This document shows, in pieces, positions 41,708-51,251 of a DNA stretch of 64,000 nt (positions within the stretch are counted from its first letter, which is position 1; the number at the start of each line of letters is the position of its first letter). Below the pieces are notes generated by a model. It had not been told where the DNA came from. It did not search any database and saw only the letters and a list, made by a program, of their open reading frames with translations. The translations under genes and the position numbers were made by a program. The stretch lies in contig NZ_CP170508.1 of the NCBI RefSeq assembly GCF_052055875.1, positions 2,294,001-2,358,000 of the forward strand, in the 5' to 3' direction. Origin of the DNA: Methanosphaerula subterraneus. Its GTDB lineage: Archaea > Halobacteriota > Methanomicrobia > Methanomicrobiales > Methanospirillaceae.

Positions 41708-44530
41708 GGTTGGCGCCGGGAGGGTGAAGAGAAATGTTGACCCCTGCCCCTCGTTGCTCTCCACCCAGAGTTCGCCCCCGTGCCGTTCGACCACCTTTCT
41801 GCAGATCGCCAGCCCGATTCCGGTACCGGGGTATTCCGCCTGGGTATGTAACCGCTGGAACATCAGAAAGATCCGTTCCTGAGCGTCTGCCGGGATCCCG
41901 ATCCCATTGTCTTTGAACGTGAAGGTCCAGGTGTTTCTGCTCCGGGCTGCACTGATATGGACCTGCGGGCGAGCCGGACCGTGGAACTTGATCGCATTGG
42001 TGACCAGGTTCAAAAAGACCTGCTGCAACTGCCCGGCATCCCCGCTGACACAGGGGAGTTGATCATGCGTGACCCGGGCTCTCTCCTCGGTGACCTGATG
42101 CTCGAGCTGGGCGAGGGTCGTCCTGAGCAGGTCCTCGCAGTCCACCGTGGTGAACGCCGGCCCCTTGGTGAGCCGGGAGTAATCGAGCAGGTCGGCGATC
42201 ATCTCCTTCATCCGCTCTCCTCCGTCGACGATGAACCCGATCATCTCCGCTGCATCGGGGCCGAGCGCCGATCCGTACCGCTCTTCGAGGAGTTTGATAT
42301 AACTGAGCACCGTCCGGAGTGGTTCGTTCAAGTCATGGGAGGCCACGTAGGCGAACTGCTCCAGGTCCCGGTTGGATTCTTTGAGATCATGGACTGCCTT
42401 CTGCAGATCCTTCTCCACCTTCTTTCGTGCAGTGATATCCCGCAGCACCGAGTGGATCGCCTGGCCGGGGTTGTACGGGATCGCCGCCGAGGTGATCTCA
42501 ACCGTCACCTGTACCCCGTCAGAACGGAGGACCCGTACCTCGGTCAGAGGGGCGGAATTCACCGCCCCGGCCTCCATATCCCGGATCCGCAGGGCGATCA
42601 TCTCCCGGTCATCAGGGTGGAGCAGCGCGGTCATCTCAGTCCCGATCAGCTGGTCAGCAGACCTGGCCCCCAGGAGTCTGGCCCCGGCAGGATTCAGATA
42701 CACAAACCGGCCCTGCTGGTGGATCACAATCGCATCTGGGGCCAGGTCCACCAGGGAGCGGTACCGCCGCTCGCTCTCGGCCAGTGCCTCAGCGGCCGTC
42801 ACCCTGTCGGTGATATCGCGCGAAGCCATGAGGATCGCCTCGATCTCCCCTGTCCGGTCATGTATGGGGCTCAGAATGTACGCCAGGTGCCGGACGGCGC
42901 TGCTCTCTTCGCGCCGGTACTGTCCCCGGATCACATCCCCCCCGGCAAAGACCCTGGTCACCTTCTCAAGGATCGACGAGATACATTCACCTGGAATCCC
43001 GAGTACCTGTACCGTCGCATCCAGGCTCTCCCCTGCGTTCATCTGCAATGCTGAGGCTGCTGAAGGATTCAGGTATGAGATCCGCAGATCCCTGTCAATG
43101 ATCAGGATCTCCTCGGGCGTCGCGGTCAGGACCGAGCGCAGCCGCTCCTTCTGGTCGTCGAGATCGGCGGTCAGCCTGCGGAGACGGGTTGCCGCTGTAC
43201 GCAGTTCTTCGTTCTTCTCTTCCAGGTCCTTCGCATACCGGGCGTTCTCTTCGTCAGCGGTCCGTCGACCGGTGACATCGGTAGTGATCACCGAGTATCG
43301 TCCGTCCTTGATAGACGTGAACCGGTTCTGAACGCACCGACGGGAACCGTCCTTCTGGTGGATCCAGAACTCCAGCACCTCTGGGAGGATCTGGTTCCGC
43401 CTGGCCTCGTCCAGGAGAGCGGTCAACAGCGGCACCTCCTCCGGCTCAGCCATCTGCAGAGGGTTCATCTTGAGCAGTTCTTCACGCGGGTACCCGAAGA
43501 TTGCAGCGGCCTGCTCGTTCAGGTAGACGACCGTCCTGTCCTCCACGATCGTCAGACCGTCCCGTATCGACTCGGCCAGGGTTCGGAACCGCTCTTCGCT
43601 CTGCTTCAGCGCCTCCGCGGCTCTCCGCTGCACTGTGATATCGGTGATGGCTCCGACCCACCTGATCGGTCTCCCTGCCCGGTCCCTGATCGCCGTGGCA
43701 CGGTCTGCGACCACGATCACCTGGCCGTCTCGCAGTCTGAGCCGGTATTCCTCTGCAAACGGGGCACCTGTCCGGAGGTGCATGGTCATGCCCCGCTTCA
43801 CCTGCTCGCGATCATCCGGGTGGATCCCCTCCTCCCACCCGTGTCCCGTCACTGGGTACTGGTGCAGGTCCCGGGCCCTTCCAAACCAGCGGACCTGATC
43901 GGTGGCGGTCTCATGCTCATAGACCAGGTCCAGGATGCTCTCGGCCGCGATCAGAAATCGTTCCTCTGTGGCCTGAAGCGAGCGGTTGGCCTGGTGCCGT
44001 TCCGGGATCACCCTGACCAGCCAGTGCATTCCCTCGATTGTTCCATCCGCGCTGATCAGGGGTTTCGCCTTCACGGCGATGGGACATACTCCTCTGTTCC
44101 TCGGCTGCAGGTACAACTCGGCAGCGTGAATCACCTCGCCATGCCCGAGCCGTTCTGTGATCGCACTATAGAGGTCTTTACTCTGTGGATGGAGATAGAT
44201 CCCCCAGGGCTTCCCTTTGAGTGATGCAATCGGAACGTTTAAAAGTGCCTCCATCCCGTCGCCGGCCACGATGATCACCCCGCGGTCATCGGTGATCAGC
44301 TCCTCCTCGATCGGGGATATCGTGCAGTCTCCGGTTTCTTTTTGCAGGCTGGCCAGATCCGCGATCCTGCTGCTTTCTGCCTCCAGCCGGTCGAGCAGTT
44401 CTTCAAGTCCGGTGATGGAACGGACAGTTCTCTCCGAACCATTTGGATGTTGATGTAAAAATGAGGTCCGGAGTGTATTCAGATACTCCCGCATCTGGTC
44501 GATCTGCCAGCAGAACGGACCTGCCGTCAT
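41651..44530 (-). CDS. Multi-PAS histidine kinase
   Basis: A 959-residue sensor. An N-terminal helical region (1-85) is followed by about five PAS domains (roughly 90-185, 195-310, 315-430, 465-585, 590-715), the second of PAS_3 type with WVGAITDITVQRR. A HisKA domain has phospho-His in FAYVASHDLNEPLRTVLSYI (about 750), and a full HATPase_c domain has NLVTNAIKFHG and TGIGLAICRKVVERHGG. This kinase core resembles the phytochrome/bacterial type, unlike the methanogen-type kinases elsewhere in the window. No membrane helix or receiver is present. It overlaps the end of the zinc-ribbon gene by 57 bases. Confidence 0.93.
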   Translation of the reverse strand: MTAGPFCWQIDQMREYLNTLRTSFLHQHPNGSERTVRSITGLEELLDRLEAESSRIADLASLQKETGDCTISPIEEELITDDRGVIIVAGDGMEALLNVPIASLKGKPWGIYLHPQSKDLYSAITERLGHGEVIHAAELYLQPRNRGVCPIAVKAKPLISADGTIEGMHWLVRVIPERHQANRSLQATEERFLIAAESILDLVYEHETATDQVRWFGRARDLHQYPVTGHGWEEGIHPDDREQVKRGMTMHLRTGAPFAEEYRLRLRDGQVIVVADRATAIRDRAGRPIRWVGAITDITVQRRAAEALKQSEERFRTLAESIRDGLTIVEDRTVVYLNEQAAAIFGYPREELLKMNPLQMAEPEEVPLLTALLDEARRNQILPEVLEFWIHQKDGSRRCVQNRFTSIKDGRYSVITTDVTGRRTADEENARYAKDLEEKNEELRTAATRLRRLTADLDDQKERLRSVLTATPEEILIIDRDLRISYLNPSAASALQMNAGESLDATVQVLGIPGECISSILEKVTRVFAGGDVIRGQYRREESSAVRHLAYILSPIHDRTGEIEAILMASRDITDRVTAAEALAESERRYRSLVDLAPDAIVIHQQGRFVYLNPAGARLLGARSADQLIGTEMTALLHPDDREMIALRIRDMEAGAVNSAPLTEVRVLRSDGVQVTVEITSAAIPYNPGQAIHSVLRDITARKKVEKDLQKAVHDLKESNRDLEQFAYVASHDLNEPLRTVLSYIKLLEERYGSALGPDAAEMIGFIVDGGERMKEMIADLLDYSRLTKGPAFTTVDCEDLLRTTLAQLEHQVTEERARVTHDQLPCVSGDAGQLQQVFLNLVTNAIKFHGPARPQVHISAARSRNTWTFTFKDNGIGIPADAQERIFLMFQRLHTQAEYPGTGIGLAICRKVVERHGGELWVESNEGQGSTFLFTLPAPTSHHGGQVPGLLGQGRCKQ

Positions 44531-44743
44531 GCCGATTCCCTGGCTCCGGTCGATCTCATCAAACCCCCCGGCCCAGCAGGCTCTCCTGCTCCTTAGAGAT
44601 TACTGATACGCCCGGGTTTATAAAGGTAGATACCCTGTCAGGGTCGAAGGGAACCCCCTGTTCCTCTGGCACCGGCCCCGGGCTCTGCCTGGCCGCCGCG
44701 GCCGCTGTGGTGACCAGCAGCAGCCCGACCGGTCGTCAGCATT
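44531..44743. other. Intergenic stretch between sensor kinase and msrA
   Basis: About 210 bases without a supported gene. On the minus strand TTTATAAACCCGGGC (complement of about 44607-44621) is a TATA-like element for the sensor kinase, roughly 80 bases before its start. Confidence 0.4.
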
Positions 44744-45229
44744 TCAGAGGTTGCAGCCCGACCTGCCGTGCCTGGCCAGGTATTGCTGGTGGTACTCCTC
44801 TGCCGGGTAGAACTGGGAGGCCTGGATCACTGTCGTCCGGATTGGACGCCCAAACCGTCCTGACTGGTTCAGGTCCAGGATCATCCTCCGTGCCTTCTCC
44901 TCCTGCGCCGGCGAATGCACAAAGATCACCGACCTGTACTGTTCGCCGACGTCTGGCCCCTGCCTGTTCAGCGTCGTCGGGTCGTGATGAGAGAAGAAGA
45001 TCGCCAGCAGGGCCTGGTACTCGACCTGATCGGGGTCGAACTCCACCTGGACCACCTCGGCATGCCCGGTCCTGCCGGTACAGACCATCTCGTAGGTGGG
45101 GTCGGGAGTAGTCCCCCCCATGTAGCCGACGGTTGTCTTCCGCACCCCTCTGATCGTCCGGAACGCCTCCTCAACCCCCCAGAAACATCCCCCTCCGAAT
45201 GTCGCCGTCTCCGTCGCTCTGCTCTCCAT
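44744..45229 (-). CDS. msrA: Peptide methionine sulfoxide reductase MsrA
   Basis: Repairs oxidised methionine (S-sulfoxide) in proteins, using thioredoxin or a similar reductant; 161 residues. The catalytic Cys is in FGGGCFWGVEE; the conserved VGYMGGTTPDPTYEMV and GHAEVVQVEFDP follow, then HDPTTLNRQGPDVGEQYRSV. A resolving Cys is available at the C-terminus (GRSGCNL). Together with the flavoprotein locus at 54-56 kb it indicates oxygen-stress defence in this anaerobe. Confidence 0.97.
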   Translation of the reverse strand: MESRATETATFGGGCFWGVEEAFRTIRGVRKTTVGYMGGTTPDPTYEMVCTGRTGHAEVVQVEFDPDQVEYQALLAIFFSHHDPTTLNRQGPDVGEQYRSVIFVHSPAQEEKARRMILDLNQSGRFGRPIRTTVIQASQFYPAEEYHQQYLARHGRSGCNL

Positions 45230-45270
45230 GTGAGCAGATCTGCCGGATGGGAGATAAACTCACTGGTGCG

Positions 45271-45507
45271 TCAGTGTCTTTCCTCATCCCCGCGTGCGAT
45301 CGAGACGATCATCTTGGCGCACTCGGTCCTGTTCCGCTGGAAATACAGGTCTGCCAGCGTGTCGTAATCCATCTCGTTCTCTTTATGGGTATTGAAGTAG
45401 TATTTGATCGCCCTGTCGCAGCGTTCGTACCGCTCGATCTCGGCGGTGATCTCGCGCCCGTACTTCTGTGCAATCCGTTCCAGTAGTCTCTCGGTCTCCA
45501 TCTGCAC
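45271..45507 (-). CDS. Small conserved-looking hypothetical protein
   Basis: A 78-residue hydrophilic, largely helical protein: MQMETERLLERIAQKYGREI, then ERYERCDRAIKYYFNTH, then DYDTLADLYFQRN and CAKMIVSIARGDEE. Two cysteines; no signal or membrane helix. The frame is clean and composition natural. Not recognised. It lies 41 bases upstream of msrA on the same strand and could be co-transcribed. Confidence 0.6.
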   Translation of the reverse strand: MQMETERLLERIAQKYGREITAEIERYERCDRAIKYYFNTHKENEMDYDTLADLYFQRNRTECAKMIVSIARGDEERH

Positions 45508-45627
45508 GCTCTCTCAGTACTTTTGGTCCTCCGGGATTATCTAGATGACCGTACCCTGCCCCTCTAGTCGGATCAGACTCCTTTACGCACCCTTAAACAC
45601 GCAGACCCCCCACCTCTGATCTGCCAG

Positions 45628-46374
45628 ATGAATGCACGCACTATCGGAGGACCGCCGCTTCTCCGAACCGGGGGCACCTGCTGCTGCAGGGGCCGGTCTA
45701 TCCCCTATACTGTCCAGTACCGACCGAGGCGTAAACACCTCGCTGTGGTTGTCCACCCCGACCTCCGGGTCGAGGTGCTGGTGCCGGAGAGGACCCGGGG
45801 GGCCGCGATCGACCGTCTCCTCGTGGAGCATGAAGGCTGGATAGCAAAGACCCTCGCCCGGCTGGAGGCCTCCCCGACCCGCACCTTCTCCAGGGTTTAT
45901 CTGGAGGAGGAGACGTTCCTGCTGCTCGGGGAGCGGTACCGCCTTTCTGTCAGCAGGGGCCCTCCCTCTGTCACCGCTACGGACGGGCGGCTCTTGGTGG
46001 AGATTCGCGAGCCGGTAGACCGATCTGCGGTCAGGTCTGCGGTCATCGCGTGGTACCGAGAACAGGCCGCAGCCGTCATCCTCCCTCTGGTCGACCGGTA
46101 TGCAGCCGTAACCGGTGGAGGGGCACAGAAGGTCCGGTTCAAACTCCTCAGGAAGCAGTGGGGCTCCTGCTCGTCAAAGAAGAATCTGAACTTCAACATC
46201 AGGCTGGTGATGGCTCCGCTCCCCCAGATCGAGTATATCGTCGTCCATGAACTCTGCCATCTCGGCTGCATGGACCATTCCCCACGGTTCTGGAAGAGGG
46301 TGGCGGCGGTGCTCCCGGGGTACCCTGATGCGCGGCAGCATCTCCGGGAGCAGGGATGGGAGTACCAACTCTGA
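45628..46374 (+). CDS. YgjP/DUF45-type zinc metalloprotease
   Basis: A 248-residue protein of the M48-related YgjP family. The core runs from YTVQYRPRRKHLAVVVHPDL to the zinc site VVHELCHLGCMDHSPRFW (HExxH-like HELCH plus a downstream His). FKLLRKQWGSCSSKKNLNFN is another hallmark. The N-terminal 25 residues (with CCC) are not conserved, so a later start such as a non-ATG near 45700 is possible. In bacteria it is often next to restriction or repair genes, but the substrate is unknown. It is monocistronic here. Confidence 0.87.
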   Translation: MNARTIGGPPLLRTGGTCCCRGRSIPYTVQYRPRRKHLAVVVHPDLRVEVLVPERTRGAAIDRLLVEHEGWIAKTLARLEASPTRTFSRVYLEEETFLLLGERYRLSVSRGPPSVTATDGRLLVEIREPVDRSAVRSAVIAWYREQAAAVILPLVDRYAAVTGGGAQKVRFKLLRKQWGSCSSKKNLNFNIRLVMAPLPQIEYIVVHELCHLGCMDHSPRFWKRVAAVLPGYPDARQHLREQGWEYQL

Positions 46375-46386
46375 GTGGGTGGTGGG

Positions 46387-46515
46387 AAAATATTTATAGT
46401 ATTGAAGATATTTGAGGATCATCCCCTGGGTCTGGGGGATGATCAAACACCACCTAGAACAGAGTCATCGACAACCTCAATGCAACAGAAAACACCTTCA
46501 ATTATCTGTAGGGAG
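46387..46515 (+). ncRNA. Candidate hairpin small RNA with its own promoter
   Basis: A clear TATA region AAAATATTTATAGT (46387-46400) has no open reading frame after it on this strand. About 25 bases on, exactly where transcription should start, GATCATCCCC (46417-46426) and GGGGATGATC (46435-46444) form a perfect 10-bp stem with an 8-base loop, followed by about 60 unstructured bases. The region between the metalloprotease stop and the next gene (convergent) contains nothing else. It could alternatively be the terminator of the metalloprotease gene. The 3' end of the RNA is not defined. Confidence 0.45.
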
Positions 46516-46654
46516 CAGAGACTAGACGGGATCTTTTGACCGGCGGCCGTCCGAGATGGCCAGCCGGTCCGGCACTGTGGCCATCGGTGCCCCCTCTCTG
46601 CTCATCCTGGAATGGTGTCCTCTTTTCTGATCTCAAGATCACTGTTCTGAGATC
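46516..46654. other. Intergenic stretch without a supported gene
   Basis: Short GC-rich inverted pairs (GACCGGCGGCCG..., GGCCAGCCGG) are visible near 46539-46573 but no gene. It separates the candidate RNA from the convergent PAS regulator. Confidence 0.35.
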
Positions 46655-49447
46655 TTACAGGGTATTCTGACTGGTTATCAGCACCAGCACTCGGGTTGCG
46701 TCACCCCCGGAAGGGCCGGCACGGACCACGACGCTGATCCGCTCCCCGTCCTCCCTGACTGCTGTGCAGGTCTCATTGGCGGCCTCCTCCCTGTTCAGCA
46801 GTGCGGTCACGGCCGGCCTGCACTCCGGGCTGAATATGGAGAGGAGGCTGAGCTTCTTTGGTCTCTTTGGAACCGTGTACTGCAGAACGGCCGAGAACTC
46901 CCGGTTGATCTGGGTGATCGTCCAGTCGGCATCGATCAGCACCGTCGGGTATGGGATCGACTCCACAAGATACTGGGACTGCTCCCCTGTCTTCGAGAGC
47001 AATCCAGCCAGCCGGCGGTGGTCGGAGACGTCCTCCCCAAGGCAGATGAGCCCGGCAAACTGCTGACGGCCATCGTAGAGCACCAGGCAGGTCCACCCAA
47101 CCTGCAGCACCCGTCCGTCGGCGGTCAGCACCGGCCCGGTCCAGTCCCTCCGGTCTCCCCTCCGGGTGACCAGATCCCGCAGAGTCAGTCCGAGGTCACC
47201 GGTCTCTTCAGGGACCAGATGCAGGTGCCAGTCCCTGCCCAGCACATGGTTCCTGGTCCAGCCGGTCCTGGCGATCAGGGGATCGTTGCATGAGACGAGT
47301 GCACCGTTCTCGTCGAACTGCAATGCCATCAGGGGGACCTGGTCGATCATCGCAGAGAAGCGTCTCTTAGCCTCGAAGAGCACCTGTTCCTGCTCTCTCT
47401 CTCCGGTCCGATCGACCATGAATCCGATCATACCCTGGTTTTGCCCCTGCTGATTGGTGACCGGTGCCGTGGTCAGCAATGCCTCGACCACCCCACCGTC
47501 CTTCTGATGGATGGTCACCGGGACGTTCTCCTCTCCTCGGGCGAGTTTCTCCCCAAGGAGGTGCTCCTCTCCCAGACCGGCCTGTTTGAGTACCTCGACG
47601 GCCAGCCGCCCCTCCAGTTCTTCGATGGAGTGCCCGAGCAGCCTGGCCAGCGGCCTGTTCACCAGCACCGCCCGCCCTGCGCTGTCAGTGGACCATGCCC
47701 CAATCGGGGCGGCGTTCACCAGGCACTGGAACCGCAGTTCACACGCTGCCTGCTGCTGCTCTGCGCGCAGTTCCTCGCTGATATCGGTGACGAATATACA
47801 GTAACAGAGGGGCAGGTCGCCGGTCTCGCGGACGAGGTGGGCGACGAGCTCCACCGGCACCCGGCGTCCGTCCTGGTGAAGAAGTTCCTTTCTGTACTTT
47901 TGCGACTCCCCGGTCTGGGAGAGTCTCTCCAGCGCTCTGGTCTCCGTCTCCCACCACTCCCGTGGGGTCAGATCCGCACTCCAGTCCAGCGCTTTCAGCT
48001 CCTTCTCGGTGTACCCGAGCATCCTGCAGAGTGCCGGGTTTGCATACGCAAACCTCCCATCAGGATATTCTATTGCAATCGGTTGGGTGGAGTACACAAA
48101 GACCGCTGCCATCATCTGGAGCAGACCCTCATTTCTGGCCAGGTCCCGGTCCATCCGCTGCTGGTTGGTGATGTCCCTGAGTGAGGCCAGGATACCGGTG
48201 ATCGTCCCGTCCCCGTCGCGGCAGAGAGCGGCATTTAAGAGGGCTGGCGTCCGGCACCCGTCGGCATGCAGCACCTCAACATACCGGTTCCTGACCTGTC
48301 CAGAAAAAATGACCTCTCCAAAGACCTGCCTGGCCATGGTCTGGTCAACAAAGTACCGGTTGAATGGTGTCCCGATCAGGTCTTCACGTGGATACCCGGT
48401 GATGGCCACTGCGGCCTCGTTCACATCGTTGATGGTGCCGTCGCGGTCGACCGATGTGATTGGGTCCAGGTTTGCCTCGATCATCGCCCGGTTATGCGCA
48501 CTTAAGATCCGGATCTTCTCCTCGTTCTCCTTTCGCCTGGTGATGTCTCTGATGGTGCCGCCCAGCCCCAGGATCTCCCCGTCACTGGTGAGGCGGAGGT
48601 GACTGCTGACCGAGACCGGGATCAGGGATCCGTCCCCCCTGACCAGGGTGGTCTCAAAATCATTGATGGCTCCCCGCTTCAGGACCAGGCTCTCAAATTT
48701 CTTCCGTTTATCCGGTTCTGCCCAGAACGAGATTGCGGGACGCCCAAGTACCTGGTCCATCGATTCGTACCCGAGCATTGGAAGAATCTGCTGGTTGGCA
48801 AAGATTATGATATCCTCGTGGTCTGTCCGGTAGTAGATATCTTGGAGACTCTCGATGATCTCGGTGAGTTGATTTTCCCGCTCGTGCAGCGCCTGTTCCG
48901 CCCTGATCTGGGCGGTGAGATCCTCCATGATCATCGCAGTCCCGGCCGCCCCGGACTCAAGGGTGACCGGCACACACCGCCGCAGAAAGATCCGATCCTC
49001 CTCGTTGAACCGGACCATCTCTCTCGCCTCTCCCGTCTCTGCCGCAGCGACGAAGGCTGCTTCCAGTCCTTCCATATCGGGTGCCACCCCCCTGATGGTG
49101 GTGATGTGCCTGTTGACCACCTGGTCTCTGGTCAGATCGAGCAGGGAGAGGAACTGGTCATTGATGAAGGTGATGACCAGGTCTTCATCGACGATCAGGA
49201 TCAGGTCCGAGGGAAGGGACATCATCGCCGATAAGGGCATCCGTGCGGCACTGGTATAGAGTTTGGCCATGCCGAACCTGCGCATCCTGATCTCCCCTGC
49301 TGCATAGAGAGTGTCCAGGGATCGGCCTGTGGAGTTCTTGTTGACGCCGAGTGCTGCAGCGATCTCGGTGACACTGAGTCCCTGGGGGTGTGCACTGAGT
49401 AATTCCCGAATCTGGTCAAGGCGCTGGGTGTTACTGGTCATCTTCAC
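46655..49447 (-). CDS. Winged-helix regulator with about seven PAS domains and no kinase domain
   Basis: A 930-residue protein that starts with a winged helix-turn-helix (about residues 5-70: QRLDQIRELLSAHPQGLSVT, EIAAALGVNKNSTGRSLDTL). About seven PAS domains follow up to the C-terminus (approximately 78-185, 195-310, 318-435, 440-565, 570-685, 690-810, 815-925). Neither HisKA/HATPase nor receiver is present. It therefore looks like a one-component transcription regulator with very large sensory capacity, or a partner for kinases. Cysteine and methionine content in the PAS regions could reflect redox or heme ligands, but no clear heme motif is seen. Confidence 0.88.
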   Translation of the reverse strand: MKMTSNTQRLDQIRELLSAHPQGLSVTEIAAALGVNKNSTGRSLDTLYAAGEIRMRRFGMAKLYTSAARMPLSAMMSLPSDLILIVDEDLVITFINDQFLSLLDLTRDQVVNRHITTIRGVAPDMEGLEAAFVAAAETGEAREMVRFNEEDRIFLRRCVPVTLESGAAGTAMIMEDLTAQIRAEQALHERENQLTEIIESLQDIYYRTDHEDIIIFANQQILPMLGYESMDQVLGRPAISFWAEPDKRKKFESLVLKRGAINDFETTLVRGDGSLIPVSVSSHLRLTSDGEILGLGGTIRDITRRKENEEKIRILSAHNRAMIEANLDPITSVDRDGTINDVNEAAVAITGYPREDLIGTPFNRYFVDQTMARQVFGEVIFSGQVRNRYVEVLHADGCRTPALLNAALCRDGDGTITGILASLRDITNQQRMDRDLARNEGLLQMMAAVFVYSTQPIAIEYPDGRFAYANPALCRMLGYTEKELKALDWSADLTPREWWETETRALERLSQTGESQKYRKELLHQDGRRVPVELVAHLVRETGDLPLCYCIFVTDISEELRAEQQQAACELRFQCLVNAAPIGAWSTDSAGRAVLVNRPLARLLGHSIEELEGRLAVEVLKQAGLGEEHLLGEKLARGEENVPVTIHQKDGGVVEALLTTAPVTNQQGQNQGMIGFMVDRTGEREQEQVLFEAKRRFSAMIDQVPLMALQFDENGALVSCNDPLIARTGWTRNHVLGRDWHLHLVPEETGDLGLTLRDLVTRRGDRRDWTGPVLTADGRVLQVGWTCLVLYDGRQQFAGLICLGEDVSDHRRLAGLLSKTGEQSQYLVESIPYPTVLIDADWTITQINREFSAVLQYTVPKRPKKLSLLSIFSPECRPAVTALLNREEAANETCTAVREDGERISVVVRAGPSGGDATRVLVLITSQNTL

Positions 49448-49594
49448 TATCTGTTGATCTGGCGGTCACTTATAACTCCTCTTTTCTGGTATCTGTGTGG
49501 GGTTAACTAGATTTATTGATATTAATTGAGAACAATCATTCAATGTTATTATTAAATACTCAAAAAATAACTCTCCTCATGTGGGTGGACTGAT
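49448..49594 (+). promoter_or_regulatory. AT-rich divergent promoter region
   Basis: The 147-base gap has TTATTATTAAATACTC (about 49547-49562), a TATA box for the plus-strand PAS/HAMP gene. Its ribosome site GGTGG is just before ATG 49595. On the minus strand TTATAAGTGACC near 49467-49478 may serve the multi-PAS regulator. Confidence 0.45.
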
Positions 49595-50626
49595 ATGGCC
49601 AGTACTGAACAAACCGGAGGGGAGGAATTTGCGGAATCCCTCCTTCGGCATCATCAGGTATTGCAACAGGTCTTCGATGCGATCGAACTGCCAATCATCA
49701 GGACCGATCGTGATGGGCAGGTGCAGGGACTGAACCGCGCAGCAGCGGTGCTCGCCGGGTTCCCTCCCGAAGCCTGCATCGGCAAAACCTGCGATGCTCT
49801 CTTCAACCCGGACAGGTCGGCCGGTGGAACCGGGACGATCCGACGTGCGGTGCTGAGAACTGAGTCCCAGGTCGCTGATGCAGTGGTCTATCCCGGGGGG
49901 AGAGAGATGCCGATCCGGTTTGGGGTCTCGCCGCTCTTTGATGCCGGCGGGGAGGTGGACGGAACCGTCAACTACCTGGTCCGTGACCTCTCAGAAGAGA
50001 GGGCGCTCCTCGTGCAGATCCGTGTTCTTGCCGACCGTCTCGCAGCCGGTGACCTCGGTGCTCGCGCAGGGCCGGTGGAGGCCGGCACCACCGGGGTTGA
50101 GATCATCGAAGCGATCAACGGGATTGTGGACCTCCTGTCCGGGCAGGTGCAGGCTCTCACTGCGCAGACAATTCTCTCCACCTTCTATGCAGATGAACTG
50201 GCGAAGGTCAATGCCAACCTCAAACTTCTGGCAGAAGGGTCTGTGGACCTGGACCTCTCAGTCAGGACGACTGACCAAGCCACGGCCATGGCAGGAATGC
50301 AGTTCGTCGCGATCAATAAGGAGATCACCCGGGTGGCCACCTCGCTCACCTGGCTGGTCAACGACACCGGTGCGCTGGCCAGGGCCATCATTCATGGCCG
50401 GTTTGGAGCCCGGGCAGATGAGCAGGCCCATCGGGGAGTCTACCGGTCGGTGATCCGGGGAGTGAACGGTACTCTCGACACGCTGATCGGGTACTTTGCC
50501 CTCTACGGCCCCCTCCAACAGATCGTGTCCAGTGAACCGCACCCCAGGAAGACTGGCCAGGTATTTCGATCCGGTGCCAACCTCGATCCTCACCGTCGCG
50601 AATGGCTCTATGATCGCGGGGACTGA
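49595..50626 (+). pseudogene. PAS-HAMP sensory/chemoreceptor-like protein, C-terminally truncated
   Basis: 343 residues remain. A PAS domain (about 20-130; VFDAIELPIIRTDRDGQVQG, RDLSEERALL) is followed by two HAMP-like segments (about 135-230 and 232-305, with AAGDLGARAG and NANLKLLAEGSVDLDLSVRT). This is the order found in cytosolic methanogen chemoreceptors and kinases, which continue with more HAMP/PAS units. Here the sequence ends in a nonsensical tail (EPHPRKTGQVFRSGANLDPH). In the next frame RYFDPVPTSILTV, the start of a typical PAS, is readable at about 50558-50600. A frameshift and loss of the signalling half is therefore likely. The remaining protein could still be made. Confidence 0.65.
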
Positions 50627-50831
50627 TCAGTGCTTTCGATCCCTTCGGGTTCTCGATCCAGGATCCACATGGTCTGGTTGTCGATTTGCGCCCTGCAAAG
50701 ACTGGGTCTGATCCATTGGAAGGGCCTTCTTGAGCTATGATCTCATCTGAATGACACCTCAGATGAAAAACTATTTATGGTGCTCCGGTGTCAATGGGTA
50801 GACCATGGGACTGGGAGACGGCGGGAGGGCA

Positions 50832-51251
50832 ATGGAGATTCTTCTGGTCGAGGACAACCCTGCAGATATCAGGTTGACAAAGGAGGCGTTGAAGGAGGCG
50901 GACCGCGAGGTCAATCTGAACGTGGCCGTAGATGGCGTGTCGGCCCTGCAGTACCTGCGTACAATCGGCATCTCTCCTGATCACCCCCGCCCCGATCTGA
51001 TCCTGCTCGACCTGAACCTGCCAAAGAAGAACGGGCGACAGGTCCTGGCCGAGGTGAAGGCCGACCCGGACCTCCGGACGATCCCTGTTGTGGTACTGAC
51101 CACCTCGACCTCTGATGAGGATATTCTGGCCTCCTATCACCTGCATGCCAACTGTTACGTCCATAAGCCGATGGATCTGGAGTGCTTCATCGAGGTGATC
51201 CTCTCGATCCAGTCCTTCTGGTACCGGACGGCGGTCTGGCCGGGTGGATGA
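50832..51251 (+). CDS. Single-domain response regulator (Rcp1-like)
   Basis: A 139-residue receiver of the Rcp1 type without an output domain: acidic pocket LLVEDNPADIRL, phospho-Asp in LILLDLNLPKKNG, Thr in VVLTTSTSDED and Lys in CYVHKPMDLECF. Such proteins usually receive phosphate from PAS or phytochrome-like kinases; the phytochrome-type kinase core at 41.7-44.5 kb is a candidate partner (inference). ATG 50832 is preceded by GGGAGGG; ATG 50805 is an in-frame alternative, with a TATA-like CTATTTATGG at 50771-50780 that would make it leaderless. Confidence 0.88.
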   Translation: MEILLVEDNPADIRLTKEALKEADREVNLNVAVDGVSALQYLRTIGISPDHPRPDLILLDLNLPKKNGRQVLAEVKADPDLRTIPVVVLTTSTSDEDILASYHLHANCYVHKPMDLECFIEVILSIQSFWYRTAVWPGG

